From Echeneis naucrates (lineage: Eukaryota; Chordata; Actinopteri; Carangiformes; Echeneidae): DNA of 64,000 nucleotides. Below are positions 11,626 through 21,789 of this stretch, piece after piece. The first letter of the stretch is position 1, and each line of letters starts with the position of its first letter. The notes under the pieces are model-generated. The model searched no databases. It was not told where the DNA came from and worked only from the letters and a program-made list of their open reading frames with translations. A program made the position numbers and the translations under genes. Location: NCBI RefSeq assembly GCF_900963305.1, contig NC_042525.1:276421-340420 (forward strand), given 5' to 3'.

Positions 11626-12426
11626 ATGACGTACATGCTACACTAACGGAGCTCAGTGAAAAATGACGTCACCTGATTTTCATCATCACGTTTGTGCAGT
11701 GAGTGAATTTATTCACATTTAATTCATATTATTTACAGGACACACAGACACACACAGGAGAATTAACTGGGAGCTGACACTAAAAACATAACTATAACGA
11801 CATCCTGAATGATTTGTTATTAATGTAACATAAATGGTTAAACTTGGTTAAACTTGTAAAACTTATTATGTAATGTTGTTATATGTTGTTGATTTATTTA
11901 TAATAAAATAACTATAATTTCTGCCATTTTATTTATTTCATTTTGTATACATTTAAATTATGAAAAAAGGAAAATTATCTTATATGACAACAGATAATAT
12001 TGTCTGTATATAATAACAATTATGCTATTTAAACTGTTTCTTCTTTAGAATTTGTTGTATTAATGTATTCATGTCACACAGTGATCATTATTATTACAGT
12101 AATAATAACATGGACAAGGCCATTCTGGACTGGACTGGACTGGACTGGACTGGACTGTTCTGGACTCTACTGGACTGGACTGTTCTTGACTGGGATGGAC
12201 TGACCCATCCTGTCCTGGTCCTGGTGATCCGGATCCTGAGGCCCCGGGCTCTGGATGATTGATCACTAAATGGGCAGATGTGAAAGTCTTAGTTGGAAGC
12301 TTTGAACACTTCAAGCTTCAATTTAACGGGCTGTTGAACTGAACACGTTCCTGACAAAACTGATGTATGTATTCATTTACTTTAAGCTGTGATTAATTAC
12401 AGAGCCCCCCAGGAGCCCCCCCCATG

Positions 12427-12457
<31 letters not shown>

Positions 12458-12589
12458 TAGCATATTAATCAAATTCTAGTTGATTCAAATGGAGAAATGG
12501 ATCCAACAGAGCTGCAGGGCAGAACCCCCCCCGTCTCTGTCCACCCCGGTCAGAGCAAATTAAATCTAAAACAATACTAATAGCTTGTA
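11367..12589. other. lbx1 3' flank with simple repeats
   Basis: Probably holds the lbx1 3' UTR. AATAAAATAA near 11900 could serve as a polyadenylation signal. A (TG)n run lies at 11584-11623, a TGGAC pentanucleotide run at about 12123-12185 and (CA)n near 12429-12448. No second gene was seen. Confidence 0.55.
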
Positions 12590-12649
12590 TTTTTGAGTTT
12601 TGTTGAAGTGTAGTTCGGTGTAAGTTGTCTGTTTAGTGTTTGTGTTTAT

Positions 12650-13932
12650 TTGTTCATTGTTGTTTGGTGTCTGTGTGTGTTTGTGGGGAGTTTGCCGGCC
12701 AGGCTTTGTCTGGCTGGTGGCGTTAAGGTGCCCGGCTGTCCGCCCACTGTAGAGGAGGTGGCCCTGGCTGTGGGGGAGGAGGACGGCCTCCAGGATGAAC
12801 GGAGCCATGGTCCTGTTCCTGGACGAGGTTTGTAAGGTGGAGCAGGTGGTGGAGAAGGGAATCTTCTCCGTTCACTCCGGTGCAGCCGCTGGAGACCCCC
12901 ACCAAGAGGGTCATAATCAGTAACATCCCCCCCTTCATTAAAAACGAGGACCTGGCCAAAGCCCTGTCCCGGTACGGGCAGATGGTCGGGCCCATTAGAA
13001 TGGTGCCACTGGGCTGTAAGTCCCCGAAGCTGCGGCATGTGGCCTGTCACAGGAGACAGGTCCACATGGTTCTGAAGGACACGGAGTCCCCCCTGAACCT
13101 GACCCTGACCTTCAGGGTGGACGGGTTCGGATACATGGTGTTTGTGACATCTGACACCATGAAGTGTTTTGGGTGTGGGGCGGAGGGACACCTGGTGTGG
13201 GCCTGTCCTGAGACCAGAGGAGTGGCTGGGGGTCCGGGCTGTGGTCCGCCCTCAGACCCACCAGTGGGGTTGGCCGGTGCTCCGGGGCCGGAGCCTCTGG
13301 TGGTCCACCGGCAGACGCAGCCGGAGTCAGGGAGACAGAGGAGGGAACGGGTGAGTCGGACTCACCTGGTGAGGTGACCAACACACCAACTGTAGGAAAT
13401 GTTAATGGACAGACAGGGAGAGGTCAGGAGGTGATGGAGGTGGAAGGGGAAACTGGTTCTAAACTGTTGGAGGAGAGTGGAGGGAAAGAGGAGGACTGTC
13501 AGGCAGTCTGCCTGGTTCCTGATATTTTAATGGAGGACGGCGCTGACGACTCAGGCCTCACTCTGTAGACCGGAAAGAGGAAAAAACAGGGAAGCAAAGA
13601 TGATGACACGGATTTGACTGCTGACTCTCTCCGATGAGGAGAAGGACAGCTATCTGACTGCTTCCCAAAAAGAAAAATGGATAGTCTATTTGTTTAAGAG
13701 GGTAAAGACTTTTTTAATGGAGACCAAAGGTCAGAGGGCAGTGAAGTTGGAGGAGGAGTTTCCTGACCTCAACGGTTTTATCACGTCTGTCAGCCGGCTG
13801 AGAAAAGAGCAGGTTTTTAGCAACCAGGTGGTCTACAGGCTCAAAAAGCTGGTCACAAAGGTGAGGTATGAGCTCTCAAATGATGATGACGATGATGATG
13901 ATGATGATGAGGAAGATGATGACGGCTTTTAA
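12650..13932 (+). pseudogene. LINE ORF1 remnant (RRM-like plus CCHC zinc knuckle)
   Basis: Nucleic-acid-binding protein of the Tx1-type LINE. Homology begins with GCPPTVEEVALAVGE near 12730, continues in another frame as RMNGAMVLFLDEV near 12795, then in a third as KRVIISNIPPFIKNEDL from about 12904. So there are at least two frameshifts. The main frame (12880-13377) contains an RRM-like fold segment and the knuckle CFGCGAEGHLVWACP at 13164-13208. A final acidic segment ends in an Asp run encoded by GATGAT repeats at 13880-13920. No continuous protein is possible. Confidence 0.8.
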
Positions 13933-13938
13933 CTATCT

Positions 13939-16737
13939 GTGCTTCTTCTAGTGTGTCCTTTTTTTACCTCCACCATGTCGAACATCCACATCGGATCTTT
14001 TAACATTAACGGAGCTCGGAGCTCCAAGAGAGCTGCTGCTTTTAAACTGTTTGAGATTAAGAAACTTGATGTGGTTTTTATTCAGGAGACTCACAGCACC
14101 CCAGAAATTGAGGGGAACTGGAAGAAGGAATGGCCTGGGGGGGTCTTCCTGAGCCACAAGAGATCCAACAGTGCCGGGGTGGGGGTCCTGCTCTCTAGAA
14201 CTTTTAGTCCTCGCTCCGTGGAGGTAGAGCATATTTTATCAGGACACATTTTAAAAGTCATGGCTCTGTATGAAAATGTTAAAATGGCTTTTATCTGTAT
14301 TTATGCTCCGGTTTTAAGCACAGAGAGGATGGAGTTTTTAGATGTTTTATGTAAAACCTTGAGTGACTGTGCTGATGAATATTTATTCCTGGGGGGTGAT
14401 TTTAACTGCACTGAAGACGACAGGTCAGACAGGAACCACCTGGAGCCTCATCCTGCTTCCTCTGCTCGGCTCAAACGCCTGATGGAAACCCACGAGCTGA
14501 AGGATGTGTGGAGAGGTTTTAACGTGAGGGACAGACAGTTCACCTGGACTCATTTTAAAGACGACTCTGTCTCTCTGGCCAGGTTGGACCGCTTTTACTG
14601 TTTTAAACACCATTTTAGCATTTTTAAAAGCTGTCACATTGTTCCTGTCGGCCTGTCTGATCACTCTCTGGTTCACTGTTGTTTTTTTATCCAGAATGTA
14701 AAGACCCCCAGCGCCTACTGGCATTTTAACACAGCTCTGTTATCAGACAGCTCTTTTAGAGAAGCTTTTAGGGTTTTATGGTCCTCACACAGAGAGAGGA
14801 AGTCCACGTTCTCCTCAGTGCAGCAGTGGTGGGAGTGGGGAAAGACGCTGACTAAACAGTTCTGTCAGCAGTATACGTGCAACGTCACCAAGCACATCAT
14901 CAGATCCCTTCAGGACCTGGAGACCGAGGTACAGACCTTACTGGACTGTACAGGAGACCAAGGGTGTGTTGAAGCCCTGAGAAGTAAAAAGGCTGCTTTA
15001 GCCAACCTGCTGGGTGTAACAGCACAGGGAGCTCTGGTCCGGTCACGCTTCATGAACGCCTCCCTGATGGACGCCCCGTCACAGTTCTTCTTCGGCCTGG
15101 AGCGCAGGAACGGCCAGAGGAAGATCATCCACCCCCTGCCCTCCGACGACGGTTCCCCAGTGGAGGACGCTCGGGAGATCAGGAGGTTCGCCACACAGTT
15201 CTACCAGGAGCTGTACCGGAAGGAGCTGGTGGAGGACCCTGAGCTGGCTGCAGCCTTCCTCTCCAGCCTGCCACAGGTGACAGCAGCATCCAACACCATG
15301 CTGGAGGCCCCGCTGACTGTGGAGGAGCTGAACGCAGCCCTCATGAGCCTCGCCAGCAGAAAGCTCCTGGAATCGACGGTCTCCCAGTGGACTTCTATAA
15401 GGCCTTCTGGTCTGAGCTGGGACCAGACATGCTGCAGGTGTTCCAGGAGAGCCTGAGGACCGGACTGCTACCTCAGAGCTGCAGGAGAGCCGTCATCACC
15501 CTGCTCCCCAAAAAGGGTGACCTGCAGGACCTGAGGAACTGGAGGCCGGTCTCCTTACTGTGTGGGGACTATAAAGTCCTGGCCAAAGCTCTGGCCCGGA
15601 GGCTCAGAGAGGTGATGGCCGAGGTCGTTCATGTGGACCAGAGTTACTGTGTGCCCGGCAGGACCATAAGTGACAACGTCACTTTAATTCGGCATGTTTT
15701 GGAGCTCTCTGGCTCATTGGACGTGGACACTGGTCTTATTTCCATAGACCAGGAGAAGGCTTTTGACCGGGTCGAACACCGGTACCTGTGGCGGACGCTC
15801 TGTGCTTTTGGGTTCGGCTGGGGGGAGTGGCCTTCCCTGGATGTCCCGCAGCAGTTAAGCTGTCAGCGTACACTGAAGACCTGATCGTGGTTTTAAATAC
15901 ACAGAAGGACATTTGGGTTTTAGAGGAGAACGTGGCCCTTTTTAACAAACTGTCTTCAGCCAGAGTGAACTGGAAAAAGAGCGAAGCTGTGGCAGTCAGA
16001 AAAGACTCTCTAAATGAGCTGGTTTTACCGGGGGGGCTGTGTTGGAGGACGGGAGGGCTAAAGTACCTGGGGGTGTTTTTAGGCGACGAACTGTTTTTAA
16101 AAAAGAACTGGGACGGCGCCCTGGAGTCCACACAGGGCAGACTGAGGCGGTGGGGGTGGCTCCTGCCCGGCATGTCGTACAGAGGAAGGACACTAGTGGT
16201 TAACAATCTGGTGTCCTCCTCTTTGTGGCCTGCGTCAACCCCCCCTCCGAACCTGCTCTCCAGGATCCAAGCAGCACTGGTGGACCTCTTCTGGGACAAG
16301 CTGCACTGGGTCCAACAAGCCTGAGTGGAGGAGCCTCTACAAACCTCCACTCACCAAAGGTGGCCGCCTTTGTCTGCGTCCTCGACCCATCCATCTCCAA
16401 CAAGTGTCCCTTCTGTGGTGCCGTAGAAACGGTCTTTCACTGTTTCTCCCAGAGTCCTCGGCTCGGCCCCCTGTTCTCCCTGCTGGACCAAATGCTCAGG
16501 AAAGAGGTGTTCTCCCTCCAGACCTTCATCCTGGGCTTCAGGTACAGGAGGGCCACCAAACGCAGGAGCCAGATGATTAACTTCATCCTGGGACAGGCTA
16601 AACTCCCCCCTCCCTCTCGCCCTCTCTCCCAACAACATAAAAAAACACACATGCAGTTTTTTTGTTTCTTCTCACACCATGATCCTCACAGGTACCGCCT
16701 CGTCCTTCTTCACCTTCTGATCGTACTGAACACTTAA
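13939..16737 (+). pseudogene. LINE ORF2 remnant (endonuclease and reverse transcriptase)
   Basis: The endonuclease from about 13975 shows SFNINGARSS, the catalytic IQETHS, GGDFNC and LSDHSLVH motifs in order, uninterrupted to about 15370. A frameshift there moves the reverse transcriptase to the frame 15387-15884 (LLPKKGDLQDLRNWRPVSL, SIDQEKAFDRVEH). The finger-palm part between block A and the catalytic box is missing, and the frame changes again. The catalytic box itself reads SAYTEDLIV where AYADD is expected. A second gap follows LFWDKLHWV; the C-terminal CPFCGAVETVFHCF knuckle lies at 16404-16445. Reverse transcription by this copy is impossible. Confidence 0.88.
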
Positions 16738-17019
16738 ACACAAAGAAGATTTTTGTGTGTTATATGCTATTTATTCCAAATTTATTCCAAATAAAATAAA
16801 TAATTTACAAATAAATTTCTGTCCGTTTGATCTAAATTTTCTTTTTCTTGGACGCCTTAAAATAATGAAGCTCTGCTGCCGCCGAGTGGTGGAGCCTTCA
16901 CGTTACAAGTCAAACAGCGTGTTTGTTCTGTCTTCTTTTGAAATTTGTTGTTTTTATGTGATTCCCAGTTGGACCAGCAGTGTTTCAGGGCAGAGCCAAC
17001 AGGGATCCTGATACATAAG

Positions 17020-17165
17020 CAAATCAACAAATCACCCTGGACAGGTCTCCTGTCCATCAAAGAGACAGACAGACCTACGGACAGTTTAGAGTCACCAATA
17101 AACCCAAACAGGATGTCTTTGGAGGCCCCAGGCCGGGAACCCAACCAGGACCTTCAGAGAAAACC
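17020..17165 (+). repeat. Teleost short interspersed repeat, right-hand part, diverged
   Basis: The segment from CACCCTGGACAGGTC through GACAGTTTAGAGTCACC AATAAACC to the GGAACCCAACCAGGACCTTC end follows, in order, the right half of a repeat widespread in teleost genomes (CACCCTGGACAAGTCGCC..., CAATTTAGAGT, CCAATTAACC, GGATTCGAACCC). It is diverged and lacks the usual middle. The left half of the same family appears in tlx1 intron 2 at 29660-29765. Family naming is from memory. Confidence 0.6.
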
Positions 17166-17169
17166 ACTA

Positions 17170-17310
17170 TAAACATCACATCAGTTGTTAGGTCAGAGAG
17201 AAGCCTGTTGGATCAGAACCAGAAGAATCGGATCAGAGAACAAAATGTTTTTCTCTTCAGAAAAACTACCAAAACTTCTCTTTATTTTGTTCTTCTGAAA
17301 AAGTCCTCAT
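17170..17310 (+). repeat. Dispersed repeat, copy A (inverted partner at 20905-21070)
   Basis: Positions 17210-17250 match the reverse complement of 20993-21033 at all 41 positions (core GGATCAGAACCAGAAGAATC). Weaker similarity extends on both sides: a CATCACAT...AGAGAAG segment before it, and TCAGAAAAA...TCTCTTTATTTTGT after it. The family is not recognised. It adjoins the short repeat at 17020-17165. Confidence 0.75.
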
Positions 17311-17482
17311 TATTCAGGTTCTTCACTCCCTGATATCGTCTCTCTCTTTGTCTCTGGAGGTTCTTTATTGCTGGAGCCCAGAAACCTTTGAATGTGGCTT
17401 TGGCTCAGATTGTGGCCCAGATTCTGGTTTCTGAGCAGAAAACTGACTCCAGAGTGACTCTGGCTGTTAAATGCTGCTGAGA

Positions 17483-17495
17483 CCACCAGGGGGCG
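17483..17495 (+). promoter_or_regulatory. CTCF-like core motif
   Basis: CCACCAGGGGGCG is a near-perfect match to the vertebrate CTCF core. It lies in otherwise plain sequence between lbx1 and tlx1. Binding is inferred only. Confidence 0.4.
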
Positions 17496-17499
17496 TGTC

Positions 17500-20150
17500 C
17501 TCACCACGAGAACATTCAATGGGAAGCTGCAGGTAGTAGACCAGAAGCTCAACCCGGCTCAGGTCTGGACCTGGTTCTGGATCCTGATGAGGTCATGGGT
17601 CAAACACAGAGACTACCTGCCAGAGCTTTGACATCACTGTGGTCAAAATGACAGGATGATTAAATTAAAGGATTATGTTGCACGTGTTCGATGTGATTTT
17701 TACTGAACTTTTAAATTTCAGCTTTGCAGAAGGAATCTTATTAGAATCAAATCATCATGTATTTCACTTGTAGACGCTTATTTTTTTAACTTGATCTTCT
17801 CTTCAGGTTTACTATTTTATTAAGTTGTGTGTTGATGATGTGATGAATGATTGATGGATAGTGTTTCACTTTATATTTATGGAAAAAATAAACTGATCAT
17901 TTAAATTTAAAGGTTATTCATTATTTTATTCCAGAGCAGCAGGAGACAGAGAGAGAGACTCCATCACAGAAACAAGCAGCAACTTCGTGATTTTCTTGCA
18001 CTTATTTGTGTTTATTTTCGTGCACCGTTTCTTTGGGAACACACACATGCTGTGTTTGTGAGAAACACACAGACATACACAGGTTTATTAGAAAACCTCA
18101 TTGAGATGCAAAGAGCTGCAGAGCTGCTGCATCTCATTTTTCACCCTGATAAATTATTAAACCTCTGACTGTGACTCTGATGATGCTAATGTTTGTGTGT
18201 ATGTTTGCGTTACAACAGCTTCTCTCTCTTAATTTTCAGAAATTATTCAGATTAGATGTGATTTTTTTTATAAGGAAAATAAAAATGTGTAATATGAAGG
18301 AAAAAATGGACAGATGTAATAATTAAACCAAAAAGACAAACAGATGAAGTGAAAAGGAAAATGTGTCTTTGTGTGTCTGTATTTCTTATGCGAATTCAAT
18401 CGCTGACATTAATAAGTGAGTAAAAACACATTGTTTGGATGAATGTAAGAGAAAAATAACTATAATGATAAAAAATAAATAAATGTGAATGAATAAATGA
18501 GTGAAACGTTTTTTTTTTCACAATCAGGTTGTTTCAGACTCATCAGTCAATGGTTATTATTCATCTTTTTATTTTATTTTCCTTCATATTTCCTATTTGA
18601 CATATTCACTTTCAGATCAAAGAAACAAAAACAGGAAGTGATGACATTCAGACTGCGTGTGTGTTATTTTACTGCCCTCTCCAGCAGCAGAGATGTTGAT
18701 GGTCATTTTAAAGCTGTTTACATGGAGCCAGATTCACGGAGCTTTAATCCAAACCATTCAGGTCCAGAGACCGACCTCTGTTTACTGTGTACTCTGTTAC
18801 CACGGCAACCAGAAGGAGCACAGTTAGAGGGTTAATGCTCATATGTGTTTATGTGAGACTGTAGTGTGTGTGCGTGTGTGTGTCTGTACATATGCAGTGG
18901 TACCTGTGCTCTGTCTCCATCTGTCAGCCGCTCTGACACTCAGATCTGTCTTAGAGCTGCAGCCGAGAGACGACAAACCAAAGAGAGGACAGTAATTAAA
19001 CCTCTTGGTGGATGTGTGTGTGTTTTCTGTCTGTATGTGTCTCCACCCTTGACTTTATTTGTGTGCAGATGTGAAGTGAAGTGCTGCAGGATTGTCTGTG
19101 TGTGTGTGTGTGTACCTGCATTGTTGAACATGATTGCAACCAACTCTGCAGAAGTGTTCGTGCACGTGTGCATCTCAATATGTATGTGTAAAACTGCTCT
19201 GTGTGTGTGTGTGTGTCACTTTTATTGCCAGTGGATGGAGGCAATATCTGGGTGACAAAATGGCGTCTTAATTTCCTCCAGGGAGCAGAGACTCGCTCCA
19301 TCAACTGTACATCAGGTCTAAACTCAATCACCCAGAAGGCCGAGCGACAGAACTCATGTTTATTTACAGATCATCCTCTGATGAAGTCAGACCTGGTTCA
19401 GCTGCAGCGCTGCATGCTGATGGGATCTGGTCTGGTTTCATTCAGGATGAAGATGAGTCAGGATCAGGATCAGGACTCCTGTAGTCCAGATTTAGTGGTT
19501 CAGACCCTGATCAGGTTCAGGATCAGATTAATGTGTACAGTGGCTGATGGACAAACTGCCCAAAGAAAACACAAAACCAACACAACAAAAACAAAAAGAC
19601 CAAGAAAAAGACAACCGCAGGAGGATGTGTCCCTGATGGGCGGGGCTAAGGGGTAAACCCCGCCCCAACTGTGAATGATCAGCTGATCATCATGTTTGAT
19701 GGATCCTTGTCACTGTGAGGAAGACTGAGAAAGATCCAACCTGTGAAAAGATCTGCTTTATATGTGTGTCTGTGTGTGTATGTGTCTGCATGTCTGTGTG
19801 TGTATGTGTGTGTGTTTGTATGTGTCTGCATGTCTGTGTGTGTATGTGTGTGTGGGTGGCTGTGCGTCCAGCTTTGAGAGGGTAATCCATCTCCATCACT
19901 TAAATGATTATCCCCATTAATCTGCTGTAAACTAATAAAGTAACCCCCCCCACTATGGAGGTTCATTAAGTCTTTAGTACATTAATATGTCTTCATGTCT
20001 TCGTGTCCCCCCAAAGCTCCTGTCACCTGGTCCTTCGGCCCCCAGGGGCCCCACAACACAGTCTTCTCTTTCTTTCTGTCTGTGTGAATAAAAAGAGCTG
20101 TGGAGCTGCTGGTGTGTGTGTGTGTGTGTATCTCTGAGTTGAGGTGATGA
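17500..20150. other. Intergenic between lbx1 and tlx1, no gene seen
   Basis: AT-rich in 17640-18620 with runs of T/A, then TG-rich (18860-19220 and 19760-19860). No exon, tRNA or recognisable transposon was identified. Confidence 0.55.
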
Positions 20151-20159
20151 GCTCAGTGG

Positions 20160-20390
20160 ATTTAATTTTGTAGTGTGGGACTCAGATGGCCCCGGCGGTC
20201 GCCACGGTAATTTGCCTGATCAGGTTAGAGAATTGTTGCTGTTGGTGATCAATCATCCAGGTTGTCACGGCGACCAGGGGCCCGGTCGGCATGGAGCCAC
20301 TTGTAATTGGCACGAGACTGATGCAGCCATGTTTCCCCAGTATGTTGAACAAAAGTTTGGTCAATTAAAGGCTTGTGTAAAATTACAACC
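20160..20390. promoter_or_regulatory. Candidate conserved non-coding element between lbx1 and tlx1
   Basis: About 230 bases of complex sequence between TG- and CA-rich DNA. Contains TTAATTTTGTAG, CACGGTAATTTGCCTGATCA, GTGATCAATCATCC, CTTGTAATTGGCACG, TGTTGAACAAAAG and GGTCAATTAAAGG. These include several homeodomain-type and PBX/MEIS-like TGATNNAT cores. Inferred from composition only; a cross-species alignment would settle it. Confidence 0.35.
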
Positions 20391-20624
20391 TCTCTGTCAC
20401 ATACACACACAATCTCACACCTGTGTGTGTCTGTTTGCTTACAGCAACACACATTTCACATTGGTTGTGTTTGGCTCCGCTGTCCCTGAGAAAAAGACTG
20501 ACAGTGACAAGTCAGGTGTGTGTGTGTGTGAGGTCTGGTCTATTTCAAACTCTGACACTGTTTATGTTGTTGAGTGATGCCACGCTGCCTCCACTTATTA
20601 CTGACTCAAACATCATAAGTCTAT

Positions 20625-20626
<2 letters not shown>

Positions 20627-20657
<31 letters not shown>
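20627..20657. repeat. (CA)n microsatellite
   Basis: About 15 uninterrupted CA units. Confidence 0.9.
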
Positions 20658-20659
<2 letters not shown>

Positions 20660-20904
20660 AGACAGTAGAACAGCTGGAGTTTTATGTTTTGGGTTAATTG
20701 TTTTAATTGTGTTGTTTTATTGGTGTTTGTATCTGTGATAGTTTTTGTTTTAGTATTTTGTGTTCTGTTTTTAAATGTTATCAGAATCAAAAAGTTTTTA
20801 TTTTGATTGTAAACTTCATAATGAAAAAAGGGTTTTTGGAATTAACTATTAATATTTCAAGAGAATTGAAAAAGTTGTTTGTTTGGTTATTATTATCATT
20901 TTAC

Positions 20905-21070
20905 GACAAGAAGAAACAGAAAGGACAAAATAAAGAGACCTTTTGGTCCTCAGGACTTTTTCTGAAAAAAAAAACAAAACAAAACGGAGCAGAAACATTT
21001 TGTTCTCTGATCCGATTCTTCTGGTTCTGATCCAAAAGACTTCTCTTCTCATCACAGCTAATGTGATGGT
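20905..21070 (-). repeat. Dispersed repeat, copy B (inverted relative to copy A)
   Basis: Reverse-complement homologue of 17170-17310, identical over the 41 bases 20993-21033, with diverged flanks. An A-rich run (20968-20985) interrupts similarity on one side. Family unknown. Confidence 0.75.
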
Positions 21071-21758
21071 GCCAATGACGTTGTGATATCCTTACCTGGG
21101 ATTTATATTGATTGTGCTCCATGTGACCATCACTGTTGTAACCAGGGTGATGGAGAGACCAGTTTGCAGGCCTTGTAACCATGACAACCAGGGTCTGGTC
21201 CAGTCTGGTCCGGTCCGGTGGAGGAGACAGTCCAATGCTGAGCTGGTTTCTGTCCTCAGGACTGAGACACTGGAGGTCTGATCTGCTGCAGAGAGAACAG
21301 AATCAGTCCAGGGGACCACTGCTGTTTGGGCCCTAAGAGGCGAGTTCAGGGCCACATCATGTTTTAACGGGGGCCCCAGTGTGTGGACTCAGTATGTGAA
21401 CTCTGGACTCTCTGGCTCATAAATATCTGACTGTGACGGCTCTGAGAGGCCTCAGCCGAAGGACTTCCGACCAGCTCCAGGAAGCTGGAAACACACAGCC
21501 AGGAGTTATGATGGTTCCTGACCTCTGACCCCGACATGGAAAGGTCCGCCCATCATCATGCCCGCTGTGTTACTCAGTGATGCCGTTTTCATCGCCACAC
21601 AGGAAAGTTCCAACAAAAATCAGTTCATGAAATGACAACAGAGGAAAACACAACCCTGATGATGTCACACAACAGGAGCCTGATCAATTCAAGGTTATTG
21701 ATCCTGTCTGTTAGCTTCTCATGTCAACAAGAGTCCCCACAACTACAAGCCGACAGAA

Positions 21759-21789
<31 letters not shown>

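Larger units (their letters stand above)
12590..16815 (+). mobile_element. Tx1-clade non-LTR retrotransposon (L1 superfamily), broken copy
   Basis: A two-ORF LINE between lbx1 and tlx1. ORF1 carries an RRM-like region and a CCHC knuckle. ORF2 carries an apurinic-type endonuclease, a reverse transcriptase and a C-terminal Cys/His segment. The arrangement and wording match the fish proteins usually named Transposon TX1 82 kDa and 149 kDa. The 5' limit is approximate (first convincing ORF1 homology is near 12720). The 3' end is probably the AAATAAAATAAATAA tail near 16785-16805. Target-site duplications were not resolved. The copy is inactive: ORF1 has at least two frame breaks and ORF2 has lost a central part of the reverse transcriptase, but the endonuclease frame is still open for over 470 codons, so the insertion is not very ancient. 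Confidence 0.9.

Noticed and set aside
13939-15456. A 505-codon frame as a host nuclease gene
   Set aside because: Endonuclease motifs continue into a LINE reverse transcriptase after a frameshift, so it is ORF2 of the Tx1-type element.
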